From positions 1-64,000 of the forward strand of contig NZ_VWOX01000013.1 of the NCBI RefSeq assembly GCF_008629675.1: a DNA stretch of 64,000 nucleotides, written 5' to 3'. Shown here in pieces: positions 1-9,206 of this stretch; the first letter of the stretch is position 1; each line of letters begins with the position of its first letter. The DNA is from Roseiconus nitratireducens. Lineage in GTDB: Bacteria; Planctomycetota; Planctomycetia; Pirellulales; Pirellulaceae. The position numbers were made by a program, and so were the translations under genes. Below the pieces are notes generated by a model. That model saw only the letters and a program-made list of their open reading frames with translations. It did not search any database and was not told the origin of the DNA.

Positions 1-287
1 AATTCCTTTCCCTCTGGCTCACCGAACCAGCGGCCAAGAAACGATGCATCCCAACCCGGACTTCTCGATGCTGGACCTTCCCATTCCCACCATTCATCAT
101 CGGGCAGCTTGTCAGATTCGAATTCGATGAATCGTTCCCACTCGTCGTCGCTGACCGTGGCAGGACCAATTCCACCCCAGGGTACGAGCCTTTCGTGGTA
201 GAGAGGCCCATGCCACAGCGATGCCCGGTGAAATGCCTCGGCAATCGCCTCCAAGTTGTATTTTCCGGCTTCTGAAAGTGAGAACAT
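1..287 (-). CDS. Partial hypothetical protein running off the left edge
   Basis: An open frame reads from an ATG at 287 leftwards to the first base with no stop, so only the first 95 residues are visible. The visible protein is acidic and rich in Trp and Glu (for example DDEWWEWEG near residues 63-71). An in-frame TGA lies 6 nt upstream of the ATG, which fixes the start region. It is transcribed away from the recombinases and is probably cargo of the same mobile element. I recognise no domain. Confidence 0.55.
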   Translation of the reverse strand, partial: MFSLSEAGKYNLEAIAEAFHRASLWHGPLYHERLVPWGGIGPATVSDDEWERFIEFESDKLPDDEWWEWEGPASRSPGWDASFLGRWFGEPEGKE

Positions 288-315
288 CGTTCAGTTCAGT
301 CCTGCAAAGATCCAG

Positions 316-374
316 CGAATTGGGAGTTCTCTGAAAAAAGAACTCCCGATTCTTCATGCGAATTCCCAATTCGC
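316..374. promoter_or_regulatory. Interlocking inverted repeats upstream of the recombinase genes
   Basis: Three inverted repeats overlap here. GGGAGTTC at 322-329 pairs with GAACTCCC at 340-347. CGAATTGGGA at 316-325 pairs with TCCCAATTCG at 364-373. GCGAATT-CCC-AATTCGC at 358-374 is a perfect palindrome with a 3-nt spacer. They lie between the divergent partial gene and the small gene at 441. Such sites are typical operators or recombinase-binding sites; that role is inferred. Confidence 0.4.
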
Positions 375-440
375 CCAAGTGCTTGTAGAGGGCAAGTGGT
401 CCTCGCTGGCACAAGCGGTATTTTAGCTGGACGATTGAGA

Positions 441-671
441 ATGGACGAGCAGGAGACAACGGATCGGCCTCGATGGCTCACGGATGAGTTGCTTGAGCAC
501 GCCATCCGAGTCTTTCAGCCCAAAAGTTCAGCACCGTTTGGCGAGCCCGAAGCCGTCGATGTTTTGGTCTCGCTGAGCCAGCTTCTTGAAGTTACAGGGA
601 TTTTGAAGCTGGAGGATGATTATGAAGCGGATGAAGCTCTTCATCGGCTGGGCGAGGGTCAGCAGTCGTGA
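441..671 (+). CDS. Small acidic protein upstream of the first recombinase
   Basis: A 76-residue protein if started at the ATG at 441; the frame is open back to 396. Sequence begins MDEQETTDRPRWLTDELL and is acidic and helical in character with no transmembrane segment. Its 3' end overlaps the first recombinase start by about 50 nt, so the two are probably translated from one message. Its position suggests a helper or regulator of the recombinase, but I do not recognise the family. It lies in the AT-richer mobile region. Confidence 0.5.
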   Translation: MDEQETTDRPRWLTDELLEHAIRVFQPKSSAPFGEPEAVDVLVSLSQLLEVTGILKLEDDYEADEALHRLGEGQQS

Positions 672-2088
672 GCAGGAGCAAGAGGGGTTCTCGCTTGATG
701 TGCAGATTGACGCTTTCCACGAGTGGGCGAAACGTGAAGGCGGCGTCATGGCAAAGATCTTCAGGGTTTCGGAAACCGCCACCAAGGCGGAAGCGAGACG
801 TGAGTTCAAGGCAATGATTAAGTACGCAAAGAAGAACGCTGCAAAGTATGCGGGGATTTTGTTCTACAAGATCGACCGAGCGACGAGAAACTTGCGAGAC
901 TTCGTTGATTTGGAAGAGTTGGAATCCAAATACAACCTGCCGTTCATCTCCATTACCCAACCGGTCCAGAATACACCAACTGGGCGAATGGTTAGGAGGA
1001 CGCTTGCTACGATTGCTGCCTTCACGACGGAACAGCAGGCGTTGGACGTGTTGGATGGCATCAGTCGCCGAGTTGCAGAAGGGTGGTTTCCGTCACGTCC
1101 TCCGTTCGGCTACCGCACTCGACGGATCGAAAAGCGAAGCATCGTCGAAACGCATCCGCAGAACAGTGCCAAGGTACGTCGAATCGCTGACCTTCGTGTG
1201 AATCACGGGCTCACTGTGACTGAGATCATGAACCAGATGTTCGATGAGGGTTTGTTTTACTCCGACTCAAAACCGAAGTTTTCCGAGTCCAAGATCAACT
1301 ATATCCTCCACGACAGGTCGTATCTCGGGTTCATTTGGTTTCGTGGAGCTTGGCATCCGGGTAGGCACGAAGTGCTCTTGGATCAGGTGACGTGGGACAA
1401 GATTCGAGTTTCCTTCAATGAGCAGAATTACCGATCTCACGATTTAGTTTATGCGAGTCGTTTGATCCGTTGCGGTCACTGTGGCCATGTCGTGACGGGC
1501 GAGGAGAAGTTCAAACAAACGAAAGCGGGGATGAAGTCTTACGTCTACTACCGTTGCTCGAAGTACGGTTCTGCTGGTCATCCTCGGATTCGTATGACGG
1601 AAGCGGAGCTTGACCAACAGATTGTTGAGGCATTGAAGCCATTGGAGCAGGTTTGCAGCGGGACTCGTGAAGTTATCGAAGCACTCTCCCGTTCCTTTCT
1701 GAACGTGACGTTGAACGAGGGCGATTTGCAGATTTCTGAATCCAGACGGCTCCTGTCCCTGCTTGATAGTCAGCGGGCCAAATTGCTCAAGAAGAACTTG
1801 GCCGATGCGATTCCCGACGAATTGTACGACCGGCAAATGACTGAGTTTGCAGATCAAGAGTCGAAGTTGCGGAAGTCACTTGTCCGCTACGAAAAGACAC
1901 AAGCCATGATCGATACGCTCGTTGAGCAGTCTTCGGACGTGCTTTCTATGATCTCAACGGACTGGCTTCAGATGGAGCGGCGAGCACGTCAGCTTGCCCT
2001 TTCGTCACTTTTTGGCGGGTTTCGTCTCGAAGGTAGAACCTTGATCCCAGAGAACGGGGCACGGTTAGAACTATTTCGAGCCAGTTGA
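616..2088 (+). CDS. Large serine recombinase (first of a tandem pair)
   Basis: Site-specific recombinase of the large serine integrase/resolvase type, which cuts and rejoins att sites through a serine nucleophile. The N-terminal resolvase domain shows ARVSSREQE with catalytic Ser at residue 16. A middle Recombinase domain follows, then a zinc beta-ribbon (RCGHCG about residues 288-293 and a later YYRCSKY). The C-terminal part looks coiled-coil. Length of 490 fits the family. An ATG at 622 sits 6 nt after GGAGG (611-615) and is a better start than 616, giving 488 residues. It is clearly paralogous to the next gene. GC content is lower than the rest of the window, which fits transferred DNA. 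Confidence 0.93.
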   Translation: MIMKRMKLFIGWARVSSREQEQEGFSLDVQIDAFHEWAKREGGVMAKIFRVSETATKAEARREFKAMIKYAKKNAAKYAGILFYKIDRATRNLRDFVDLEELESKYNLPFISITQPVQNTPTGRMVRRTLATIAAFTTEQQALDVLDGISRRVAEGWFPSRPPFGYRTRRIEKRSIVETHPQNSAKVRRIADLRVNHGLTVTEIMNQMFDEGLFYSDSKPKFSESKINYILHDRSYLGFIWFRGAWHPGRHEVLLDQVTWDKIRVSFNEQNYRSHDLVYASRLIRCGHCGHVVTGEEKFKQTKAGMKSYVYYRCSKYGSAGHPRIRMTEAELDQQIVEALKPLEQVCSGTREVIEALSRSFLNVTLNEGDLQISESRRLLSLLDSQRAKLLKKNLADAIPDELYDRQMTEFADQESKLRKSLVRYEKTQAMIDTLVEQSSDVLSMISTDWLQMERRARQLALSSLFGGFRLEGRTLIPENGARLELFRAS

Positions 2089-2126
2089 GCGTTCTCCATT
2101 GCCAACCACAGATTCAAGAGGAAAAA

Positions 2127-2160
2127 TGGGCTTCATCGAAAGGTGAGGCCCGTTTTCTTT
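2127..2160 (+). terminator. Terminator-like hairpin between the two recombinases
   Basis: TGGGCTTC at 2127-2134 pairs with GAGGCCCG at 2145-2152 (two wobble pairs), followed by TTTTCTTT at 2153-2160. This is a normal Rho-independent shape. It ends one base before the ATG of the second recombinase, so it may end the first transcript or attenuate the second. Confidence 0.5.
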
Positions 2161-2161
2161 C

Positions 2162-3657
2162 ATGGATGGCAGCCTGGTGAAACCGGAAAGACGATACGTC
2201 GCATTGGCTAGAGTCAGCAGCAGAGAACAGGAACGTGAGGGATTCTCCCTCGACGTTCAGGTGGATGCTCTGCGCCAATATGCTGAACGTCACAACGGCG
2301 AAATCGTTCGACTCTTCCGAATTGCCGAAACCGCCTCCAAACAGGATGAGCGATCTGCCTTCAAGGAACTGATGGCGTTCGCCAAGAAGAACGCTCACAA
2401 GCTCGACGGCCTCCTGTTCTACAAGGTAGACCGAGCCGCAAGAAACCTGTTCGACTACGTCGAACTGGAACGCCTCGAATCCGAATTCGGGGTTCAGTTC
2501 ATCTCGGTGGCCCAACCCACGGAAAATACGCCCGCTGGTCGAATGCAGCGGCGAATGTTGGCGAGCATGGCCAGTTTCTACACGGAGCAGCAGTCGATTG
2601 ACGTTAAAGAGGGCATTGAACGCCGAGTGGAAAGTGGCCTTTTCCCCAGCAAGCCTCCATACGGCTACCGGAACGTCCGCATCGATGGTCGCAGCATCGT
2701 CGAAGTTCACCCGGAGAATGCCCGTCTCATTCGCCGCATCTTCGATTTGTATGCCTATCACAGCCACACACTAGACACACTCCCGAACGCTTTGGCCGAG
2801 GAGGGCTTCGTTTATCTGCCCTCAACACCAAAGGTTGGACGCAGCAAGCTGTACGCCATTCTGACCGACCGGTCGTACATTGGTGAAATCAAGTTTCGGG
2901 ACCAATGGTATCCCGGCACGCATGAACCGCTGATCGAAAGGAAGCTCTGGGATCGGGTCCAGTCGCTGCTCGGGCAGAAGGTCTACAAGTCGCATCAGTT
3001 GACCTATGCCAGCGACTTAATCGAGTGTGCCCATTGTGGCTCTCCGATTACCGGCGAGCGAAAGTTCAAGCAGACCAAGAGCGGTGTGCGGGAGTACGTC
3101 TACTATCGATGCACGAAGTACCACAAAGGCGACCATCCCCGCATCCGGTTGACCGAGAACGAACTGGACCAACAGATGCTCTCGATCTTCGATTCGCTGC
3201 GAGTCAAGGATGACGAATTCCGAGATCTCTTCCGTGAACAGTTGCGTCAGGCGACGAATTGGGAATTCGCTCAGGCGAATCAGGAAGACGGGAACTTAAA
3301 GAAACGACACACCGAAGTCGGGCGACTTCAACAGCAATTGCTCAATCTTCGACTGCTCGAAGAGATCGACGCTGACACCTTCGCCGCCAAGTCCCGTGAG
3401 TTGAGGGATGAGGCTGCCACATTGAGGCTCGAAATGGAGCGTTGTGACCGTGGCCGGGACGAAATCATCGACATTGCAGTGAAAGCGTTTGAACTTTCGC
3501 AAACACTGCGGCAGCAGTGGGTTACGGCTGATTACGCCGCCAAACGTCGAATCCTCGAAATCCTCTGTTTGAACTGCACTCTCGTTGACGTAAACCTTTG
3601 CGTATCAATGAGAAAGCCCTTCGACCTGCTGGCCAAAGGGCTTCTTCAGAAAGATAG

Positions 3658-3670
<13 letters not shown>
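2162..3670 (+). CDS. Large serine recombinase (second of a tandem pair)
   Basis: Same family and architecture as its upstream neighbour: ARVSSREQE with catalytic Ser19, Recombinase domain, zinc ribbon ECAHCG plus YYRCTKY, then a C-terminal coiled-coil-like helix. 502 residues. The zinc-ribbon stretches of the two proteins are nearly superimposable (KFKQTK.G...YVYYRC), so they arose by duplication or belong to a paired-recombinase module. No good Shine-Dalgarno sequence precedes the ATG, which directly follows a terminator-like hairpin. The last codons and the TAG stop lie inside the tRNA-Pro gene on the other strand, which points to that tRNA as attachment site. Confidence 0.93.
3609..3646 (-). 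terminator. Hairpin downstream of tRNA-Pro
   Basis: AAGCCCTT and AAGGGCTT form an 8-bp stem with a 14-nt loop. Read on the minus strand it lies just past the tRNA 3' end and is followed by TTTCT, so it can end the tRNA transcript. It is embedded in the 3' coding end of the second recombinase. Confidence 0.4.
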
Positions 3671-4086
<416 letters not shown>

Positions 4087-4131
4087 TGAAAAAACGCGAA
4101 GGACTTTCCTGTGGAGAAGGTCCCTCGCGTT
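4087..4131 (-). terminator. Strong Rho-independent terminator of the RRM gene
   Basis: Read on the minus strand, AACGCGAGGGAC pairs with GTCCTTCGCGTT (12 bp with a wobble) around a 15-nt loop and runs into TTTTTT. It lies about 110 nt past the RRM stop codon. Confidence 0.8.
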
Positions 4132-4240
4132 GATTTTCGCTTGGTGCGCCACCGCGTTTCGACGTTTCAGGACTTCGATTCGTCCTGGTGCCCGTCACGC
4201 GGCCGCCTGTCAGGCATCGTTCGTGTCTAAGCTTGGATCA

Positions 4241-4591
4241 CTACCAGCCGCCGCGTCCTCCACCTCCGCCGCCGCCGTATCCACCACCACCGCCGCGGTT
4301 GCCACCGCCACCGCCACGGTATCCGCCGCCGCCACCGCCGCCGCCACGCGGGGCGCGCTCTTGGGCCTCGTTGACTCGCAACGGACGACCTTCGAAGTCT
4401 TGACCATCGAGCGCCTCAATGGCCTCTTTGGCCGCATCGTCGCCCATTGTCACAAAGCCAAAGCCGCGGCTTCGACCCGTTTCGCGGTCGGTCAGGACGA
4501 TGGCGTCATCGACCTGTCCGTACTGGCCAAACAATTCCTCCAGCTTCTCCGTCGTCACGGCCCAAGCCAGATTTCCCACATACATCTTCAT
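4241..4591 (-). CDS. Glycine-rich RRM RNA-binding protein
   Basis: Single RNA-recognition-motif protein of the cyanobacterial Rbp type. RNP2 is MYVGNL (residues 3-8) and RNP1 is RGFGFV (42-47); both are intact, so single-stranded RNA binding is expected. Residues 83-116 are a Gly/Arg/Tyr-rich low-complexity tail made of [11 protein letters not shown]-like units, as in eukaryotic glycine-rich RNA-binding proteins. It is a one-gene transcript with its own terminator. Cyanobacterial relatives are often cold-induced; no such evidence is visible here. Confidence 0.93.
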   Translation of the reverse strand: MKMYVGNLAWAVTTEKLEELFGQYGQVDDAIVLTDRETGRSRGFGFVTMGDDAAKEAIEALDGQDFEGRPLRVNEAQERAPRGGGGGGGGYRGGGGGNRGGGGGYGGGGGGGRGGW

Positions 4592-5295
4592 CGCTTAAAC
4601 AGCTCCAAATACCAGAAGGCCTCATCACTCGGAGCTTTCCACGACGCACCCATAGCGTCCATATCAATCTGAGAGTTTTCGGTCTTCAATCCAATCGGTC
4701 GACGACAATCGTCAACCTCCAATGGGCGGCAGTTTAACACTATTCCCTGGTGGGTTGCGAATAATTCTCCGTCGGTTTTGGCGTCCTTTCGTTAAATTTT
4801 CATCCTCCGGCGGCACCCCGTCGGCCCGACGTGACGCCCCGACACAGCTGCCCGCCATCGCGGCCGCCACGACTCCGGTTCCCAGCTCGCCGGTTCCAGC
4901 CCACTGGCTCCTGCCCACCGGTCGCTCGCCGGCTCCGGACGGCGGCTACGGACGGCGGCCGCGGGGGCGAGCGGCGCCAAAACCTGCCGGCAAGGGCTCC
5001 GCCGAAGCCCTGGGCCGCCGTAGTCCTGGGCCTTTCGGAAAAGTCGCCAAACTCCGAAGGTGCTGTTGCAAGGCGGCGGATATCCACGCTCTGGAGAGTG
5101 TGGCGACACGATTTCGGGCCAGGTTGCGTGGGAGGATTTGCCCGGAACCGTCGTCCCCGCTGTCCGGGACGGGTGGGAGATGGGCAGGAAAACGCGTAAA
5201 TTCCAGCCTTTCAAGCAGCGATCCGCCGCCCGGCGACGCCTCTCAGCCGTCTCGGTCACGTCTCGCTGCTTCCTTCTCTCGACCAGGAACCTCCC
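4592..5295. other. About 700 bp without a supportable gene
   Basis: Lies between the divergent RRM and TroA genes. Long frames exist in several phases, but they are high-GC artefacts rich in Arg, Pro and Ala with no domain. It should contain promoters for both flanking genes. I see no clear metal-regulator box or riboswitch. Confidence 0.5.
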
Positions 5296-6366
5296 ATGGC
5301 ATTGGTGCCAAATCATCAGGTCAACCGGCCGTCTCGCCGGATCACAGCGACCGCTTTCCTGGCGGTGGCCGCGTTGATCAGCGGTGCAACGCTGGGTTGC
5401 CGCGGCGGCTCGCAAGACGCCCGCGAACCCTCGACGGTGCACGTGGTGGCAACCGTGGGGATGGTCGCCGATCTGGTGCGCAACGTTGGAGGTCCGCATG
5501 TCCGTGTCACCCAGATCTGCGGCCCCGGTGTCGATCCGCACCTGTACAAACCCACCCGGGACGACGTGCAATCGATCATGCAGGCCGACGTGGTTTTCTA
5601 TTGCGGACTGTTCCTGGAAGGAAAGATGACCGACACGCTCGCCCGGGTCGGTGAGCGGAAGCCGGTGATCGCGGTGGCCGAGGCGATTCCGCCGGCGGAG
5701 TTGCTCGCGCCGGAAGATGACGGTGCGACCGGCGACGAGCCGACGGCGGCCGGCAGCAGTCGGCACCCCGATCCCCACGTTTGGAACGACGTCGCGCTGT
5801 GGAGCCAATGTGTTGACGTGATCTGTGAGTCTCTGTCCGAGTACGCACCGCAGCACGCCGAAGATTTTCAAAGCCGTGCCCAGGATTATCGCCGGCAGCT
5901 GGAGGAGTTGCACCGCTGGGGCGTTGAGTCGATGGGCCGCGTTCCCGAGCAGAGCCGGTTGCTGGTCACCTCGCACGACGCGTTCAGCTACTTCGGCCGC
6001 GCCTACGGATTGGAGGTGATGGGAGTCCAGGGGATCTCGACCGAGTCCGAAGCCGGGTTGCAGCGGATCAACGCCCTGGTCGACACGCTGATCGATCGCA
6101 ACGTCAGCGCCGTGTTCATCGAAAGCAGTGTGTCGGCGAAGAACATCGAAGCGTTGATCGAGGGGGCGCAGAGCAAGGGGCACACGGTGGAGATCGGCGG
6201 CGAACTGTACAGTGACGCAATGGGGGAAGCGGGCAGCTACGAGGGAACGTACATCGGCATGCTGGACCACAATCTGACGACGGCAGCGCGCGCTTTGGGC
6301 GGAGACGTGCCTGCCGGTGGCTTTCAGGGCAAGCTGCGATCCCGGTCGGCTGACGCTCCCCACTAA
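5296..6366 (+). CDS. troA: Mn/Zn ABC transporter substrate-binding lipoprotein (TroA/ZnuA family)
   Basis: Captures divalent metal outside the inner membrane and delivers it to the TroCD permease. The N-terminus has a signal with lipobox L-G-C35. The four family ligands can be placed: His82 (DPHLYKP), His161 (DPHVWND), His227 (TSHDAF) and Asp307 (LYSDAMG). A three-His plus one Asp set is typical of Mn/Zn binders. A short acidic, His-poor loop (about 139-158) precedes His161, without the long His-rich stretch of ZnuA, which leans towards manganese. 356 residues is slightly long. The ATP-binding gene follows after 24 nt. Confidence 0.92.
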   Translation: MALVPNHQVNRPSRRITATAFLAVAALISGATLGCRGGSQDAREPSTVHVVATVGMVADLVRNVGGPHVRVTQICGPGVDPHLYKPTRDDVQSIMQADVVFYCGLFLEGKMTDTLARVGERKPVIAVAEAIPPAELLAPEDDGATGDEPTAAGSSRHPDPHVWNDVALWSQCVDVICESLSEYAPQHAEDFQSRAQDYRRQLEELHRWGVESMGRVPEQSRLLVTSHDAFSYFGRAYGLEVMGVQGISTESEAGLQRINALVDTLIDRNVSAVFIESSVSAKNIEALIEGAQSKGHTVEIGGELYSDAMGEAGSYEGTYIGMLDHNLTTAARALGGDVPAGGFQGKLRSRSADAPH

Positions 6367-6390
6367 GGTCCGCTCAACGGAGGTCTGCCC

Positions 6391-7266
6391 ATGTCCCACC
6401 CGCAATCGACATCCGACGACCCGCCCGGTTCCGGAACTCCTTCCGCGGCACCCTCGCCGCCTGCCGGTGGCGTCCCGGTCGACGCGCGCGGCGCCGACGC
6501 CGCAGCGATTCCGTTGTCGGTGTATGACCTGACGGTGGCGTACCACCGCAAGCCGGTGATCTGGGACGTCAGTTTTGATTTGCCACCGGGGCAATTGATT
6601 GGCGTGGTCGGACCCAACGGGGCGGGCAAGAGCACGCTGTTGAAGGCCGCGATGGACTTGATCCCGCGAGCTTCCGGGCGCGTCCAGGTGTTCGGCCAAC
6701 CGTATCGCAAGAATCGGCATCGCGTCGGATATGTTCCGCAGCGCGAATCGGTCGACTGGCAATTTCCGGTGAGTGCTTTGGACGTCGTCACGATGGGCTT
6801 GTACGACGAAATCGGCTGGTGCCGGCCGGTGCGGAAGCAGCATCGTGAGCGCGCCCGAGAGGCGCTTCACCGCGTCGGCATCGGTGATCTGGCGGACCGT
6901 CAGATCAGCCAGTTATCGGGCGGCCAGCAGCAACGCACCTTCCTGTCTCGGGCGCTGGTCCAAGACGCGGACTTGTACCTGATGGATGAGCCCTTCGCGG
7001 CGGTGGATGCGTCGACCGAGCGGGCGATCGTGGACATCCTGCGCGAGTTGAAATCGCGCGGCAAGACGGCGGCAGTCATTCATCACGATTTGCAGACGGT
7101 GCCCGAATACTTTGACTACGTGGTGTTGTTGAATATGCGCGTTGTCGCTCATGGTCCGGTGCAAACCACGTTCACGACCGAGAATCTGCAAAAGACGTAT
7201 GGTGGACGATTGACGCTGTTGGATGAAGTGACCGAGGCGATGCGACGCCGAGAGGGCGGGATTTAG
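6391..7266 (+). CDS. troB: Metal ABC transporter ATP-binding protein
   Basis: ATPase of the TroABCD-type importer. Walker A is GPNGAGKST (74-82), the signature is LSGGQQQR, Walker B is LYLMDEP and the switch His lies in VIHHD. An N-terminal extension of about 40 residues rich in Pro, Ser and Ala is unusual. A GGAGG at 6378-6382 supports the start. 291 residues. The permease genes follow only after a 368-bp gap containing an inverted-repeat element. Confidence 0.95.
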   Translation: MSHPQSTSDDPPGSGTPSAAPSPPAGGVPVDARGADAAAIPLSVYDLTVAYHRKPVIWDVSFDLPPGQLIGVVGPNGAGKSTLLKAAMDLIPRASGRVQVFGQPYRKNRHRVGYVPQRESVDWQFPVSALDVVTMGLYDEIGWCRPVRKQHRERAREALHRVGIGDLADRQISQLSGGQQQRTFLSRALVQDADLYLMDEPFAAVDASTERAIVDILRELKSRGKTAAVIHHDLQTVPEYFDYVVLLNMRVVAHGPVQTTFTTENLQKTYGGRLTLLDEVTEAMRRREGGI

Positions 7267-7634
7267 GGATAAACGTTTCCGTCGTCGGATAGATGGTTGG
7301 GTTGGTAACGCGAAGCGCGGTGGTGGTGGTTGATCGTGCGAGGATCGTTTGTGGAAGGGCACGTGTCATGCGCAGGATGACAGACTGGTGAACCTTCACC
7401 CTCCCGCTTGGCGGGAGGGTCGGAGACGAGGAACGAGGCTCCGGGGAGGGTGTCTTAAGAACCAGCTGAAATCAATGGCGCCGGACAGCCCTCCCCGCGT
7501 CGTCGCAAGCTCCTCCACGACCCTCCCGGAGGGAGGGTGAAACAGAGAACGCATGACCTTGATTGCTAGATAGACCATGACGGAGTACGGAAGACGATCA
7601 AGTTGTTATTTATTGCACGTAGTTTCGATTGTTG
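7267..7634. other. Operon gap between troB and the first permease
   Basis: 368 bp with no gene. Most of it is the inverted-repeat element at 7395-7541; the rest shows no feature I can name. Confidence 0.6.
7395..7541 (+). repeat. MITE-like 147-bp element with terminal inverted repeats (family B, copy 1)
   Basis: Bounded by TTCACCCTCCC and GGGAGGGTGAA. Just inside each end are further hairpins (CCCTCCCGCTTGGCGGGAGGG and CCCTCCCGGAGGGAGGG). A second copy in opposite orientation lies at 62080-62234. About 50 bp at each end is conserved between copies, including CGGGGAGGG and GCGTCGTCGC, while the centre has diverged. No transposase is encoded. Confidence 0.75.
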
Positions 7635-9206
7635 ATGATGCACGTTGAACCACCGCAGCGATTTCGCAAGATGCCGGCGCGACGCTTCGCGGGCGCTGGA
7701 TGGATGCTGCTGTGGACCGTCCTGCTGTGGGCGGGAAGCGACGTGGCAATGGTCGCCGCGCAGGGCCCCGGTCCGATCCGGTCCGCGTCGTGGCGACGTG
7801 TGGTGTTGTTGGAAGATTACAACACGCGGGTGGTGATTTTCGGCGTGGCGATTCTGGGCGGCGCGTCGGGTCTGGTGGGAAGCTTTACCTTGCTGCGCAA
7901 ACGTGCCCTGATGGGCGACGCGCTCAGCCATGCCAGTCTGCCGGGGATTGCGCTCGCGTTCATCACGGCGGGACTATTTGGCGCCAGCGGAAAGTCGTTG
8001 CCGTGGCTGTTGCTGGGGGCAACGCTGAGCGGGTTGATCGGCGTCGCGGCCATCCTGGTGATCCGAAACCAGACGCGGCTGAAAGAAGACGCCGCGCTGG
8101 GAATTGTGTTGAGCGTCTTCTTTGGAGCCGGCGTGGCATTGTTGGGCGTGATTCAACAGATGGAGACCGGGCATGCGGCCGGGCTGGAAAGTTTCATTTA
8201 CGGCAAGACGGCTTCGATGCGCGCGGCCGATGCGGGATTGATCGCGGCGGCTTCGTCGATCGCAATCGTTGTGTGTCTGGCGTTGTTCAAGGAGTTGAAG
8301 CTGCTGTGTTTCGACGAAGGCTTTGCCGGGGCACGCGGATTTCCTGTGGTGGTCTTGGACATCGTGTTGATGGCGATGGTGGTGCTGGTCACGATCGTCG
8401 GGTTGCAAGCCGTCGGACTGGTTTTGATGATCGCCTTGATGGTGATTCCAGCGGCGTCGGCACGTTTTTGGACCGAAACGATGTCGCGAATGATGTTGTG
8501 GGCCGCGTTGCTGGGAATGCTGGGCAGCATCGCCGGCGGGATGGCCAGCGCGATGTTCCCCGGATTGCCATCGGGCGCCATGATCGTGCTGGTCTGTTCG
8601 CTGTTCTTTTTCATCAGCATGATTCTGGGCCGGCGACGGGGATTGTTGATCCGCCATTTGCGGCGGATCCGGTTCAACCGTCGGATCGATCGCCAACACT
8701 TATTGCGTGCGATGTACGAGCAGATTGAATCCCAGTTTCGTGATGAGCGGACAGACAACGACGCGGCTGAGTCGGCCGCCATGCCCGAAGCTGGTCGCAA
8801 GAATCCGGTGGCCGTCGGCGACTTGCTGGCCATGCGCAGCTGGTCACGCCGGCGATTGATGGCGGCGATCGTGCGCGGCGAAGAAAACGAATTGTTGCGG
8901 TGCCGCGACGGTGCCTGCACGCTGACTCAGGCGGGCTTTGCCGAGGCGGCTCGATTGACCCGCCAGCATCGGATGTGGGAGATCTACCTGATCACCTACG
9001 CAGAAGTCGCCACCGCAAACGTGGACCGGGATGCCGACCGCATCGAGCACGTGTTGGCACCGGAGATCATCGACCAGCTGGAAGATTTGTTGGACGAGCA
9101 GGGGATGACGATCCCCGTGCCCGATGATCCTCACGGGGTGATCGCCGACGTCCCGCCTGTCCAGCCGCCACCAGTCCAGTCTCCGCCAGCCCAGGGAGGC
9201 GCGTGA
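7635..9206 (+). CDS. troC: Metal ABC transporter permease fused to a DtxR/MntR-like domain
   Basis: The N-terminal part (to about residue 350) is an ABC-3 type membrane permease with many hydrophobic helices. An extra hydrophobic segment near residues 12-40 precedes the conserved core. The C-terminal 150 residues resemble an iron/manganese-dependent repressor: a winged-helix-like stretch, then LTQAGF, RQHRMWEIYL, a D.DRIEHVL segment and DDPHGV. Candidate ligands are His in QHRMWE and Glu/His in RIEH. 523 residues against about 290 for ordinary permeases. The stop overlaps the next start by one base. Start chosen at the first ATG; TTG codons lie just upstream. Confidence 0.9.
   Translation: MMHVEPPQRFRKMPARRFAGAGWMLLWTVLLWAGSDVAMVAAQGPGPIRSASWRRVVLLEDYNTRVVIFGVAILGGASGLVGSFTLLRKRALMGDALSHASLPGIALAFITAGLFGASGKSLPWLLLGATLSGLIGVAAILVIRNQTRLKEDAALGIVLSVFFGAGVALLGVIQQMETGHAAGLESFIYGKTASMRAADAGLIAAASSIAIVVCLALFKELKLLCFDEGFAGARGFPVVVLDIVLMAMVVLVTIVGLQAVGLVLMIALMVIPAASARFWTETMSRMMLWAALLGMLGSIAGGMASAMFPGLPSGAMIVLVCSLFFFISMILGRRRGLLIRHLRRIRFNRRIDRQHLLRAMYEQIESQFRDERTDNDAAESAAMPEAGRKNPVAVGDLLAMRSWSRRRLMAAIVRGEENELLRCRDGACTLTQAGFAEAARLTRQHRMWEIYLITYAEVATANVDRDADRIEHVLAPEIIDQLEDLLDEQGMTIPVPDDPHGVIADVPPVQPPPVQSPPAQGGA

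Noticed and set aside
112-459. 115-residue minus-strand frame near the left edge
   Set aside because: It conflicts with the better-supported partial gene at 1-287 in another phase and with the small gene at 441; composition looks random.
4722-5654. 310-residue plus-strand open frame in front of troA
   Set aside because: It runs into troA in a different phase, is Pro/Arg-rich and shows no domain or ribosome-binding site.
4792-6870. 692-residue open frame on the minus strand opposite troA and troB
   Set aside because: It is rich in Arg, His and Gln with no domain, and the other strand encodes clear TroA and TroB motifs. GC-rich coding DNA routinely leaves such open antisense frames.
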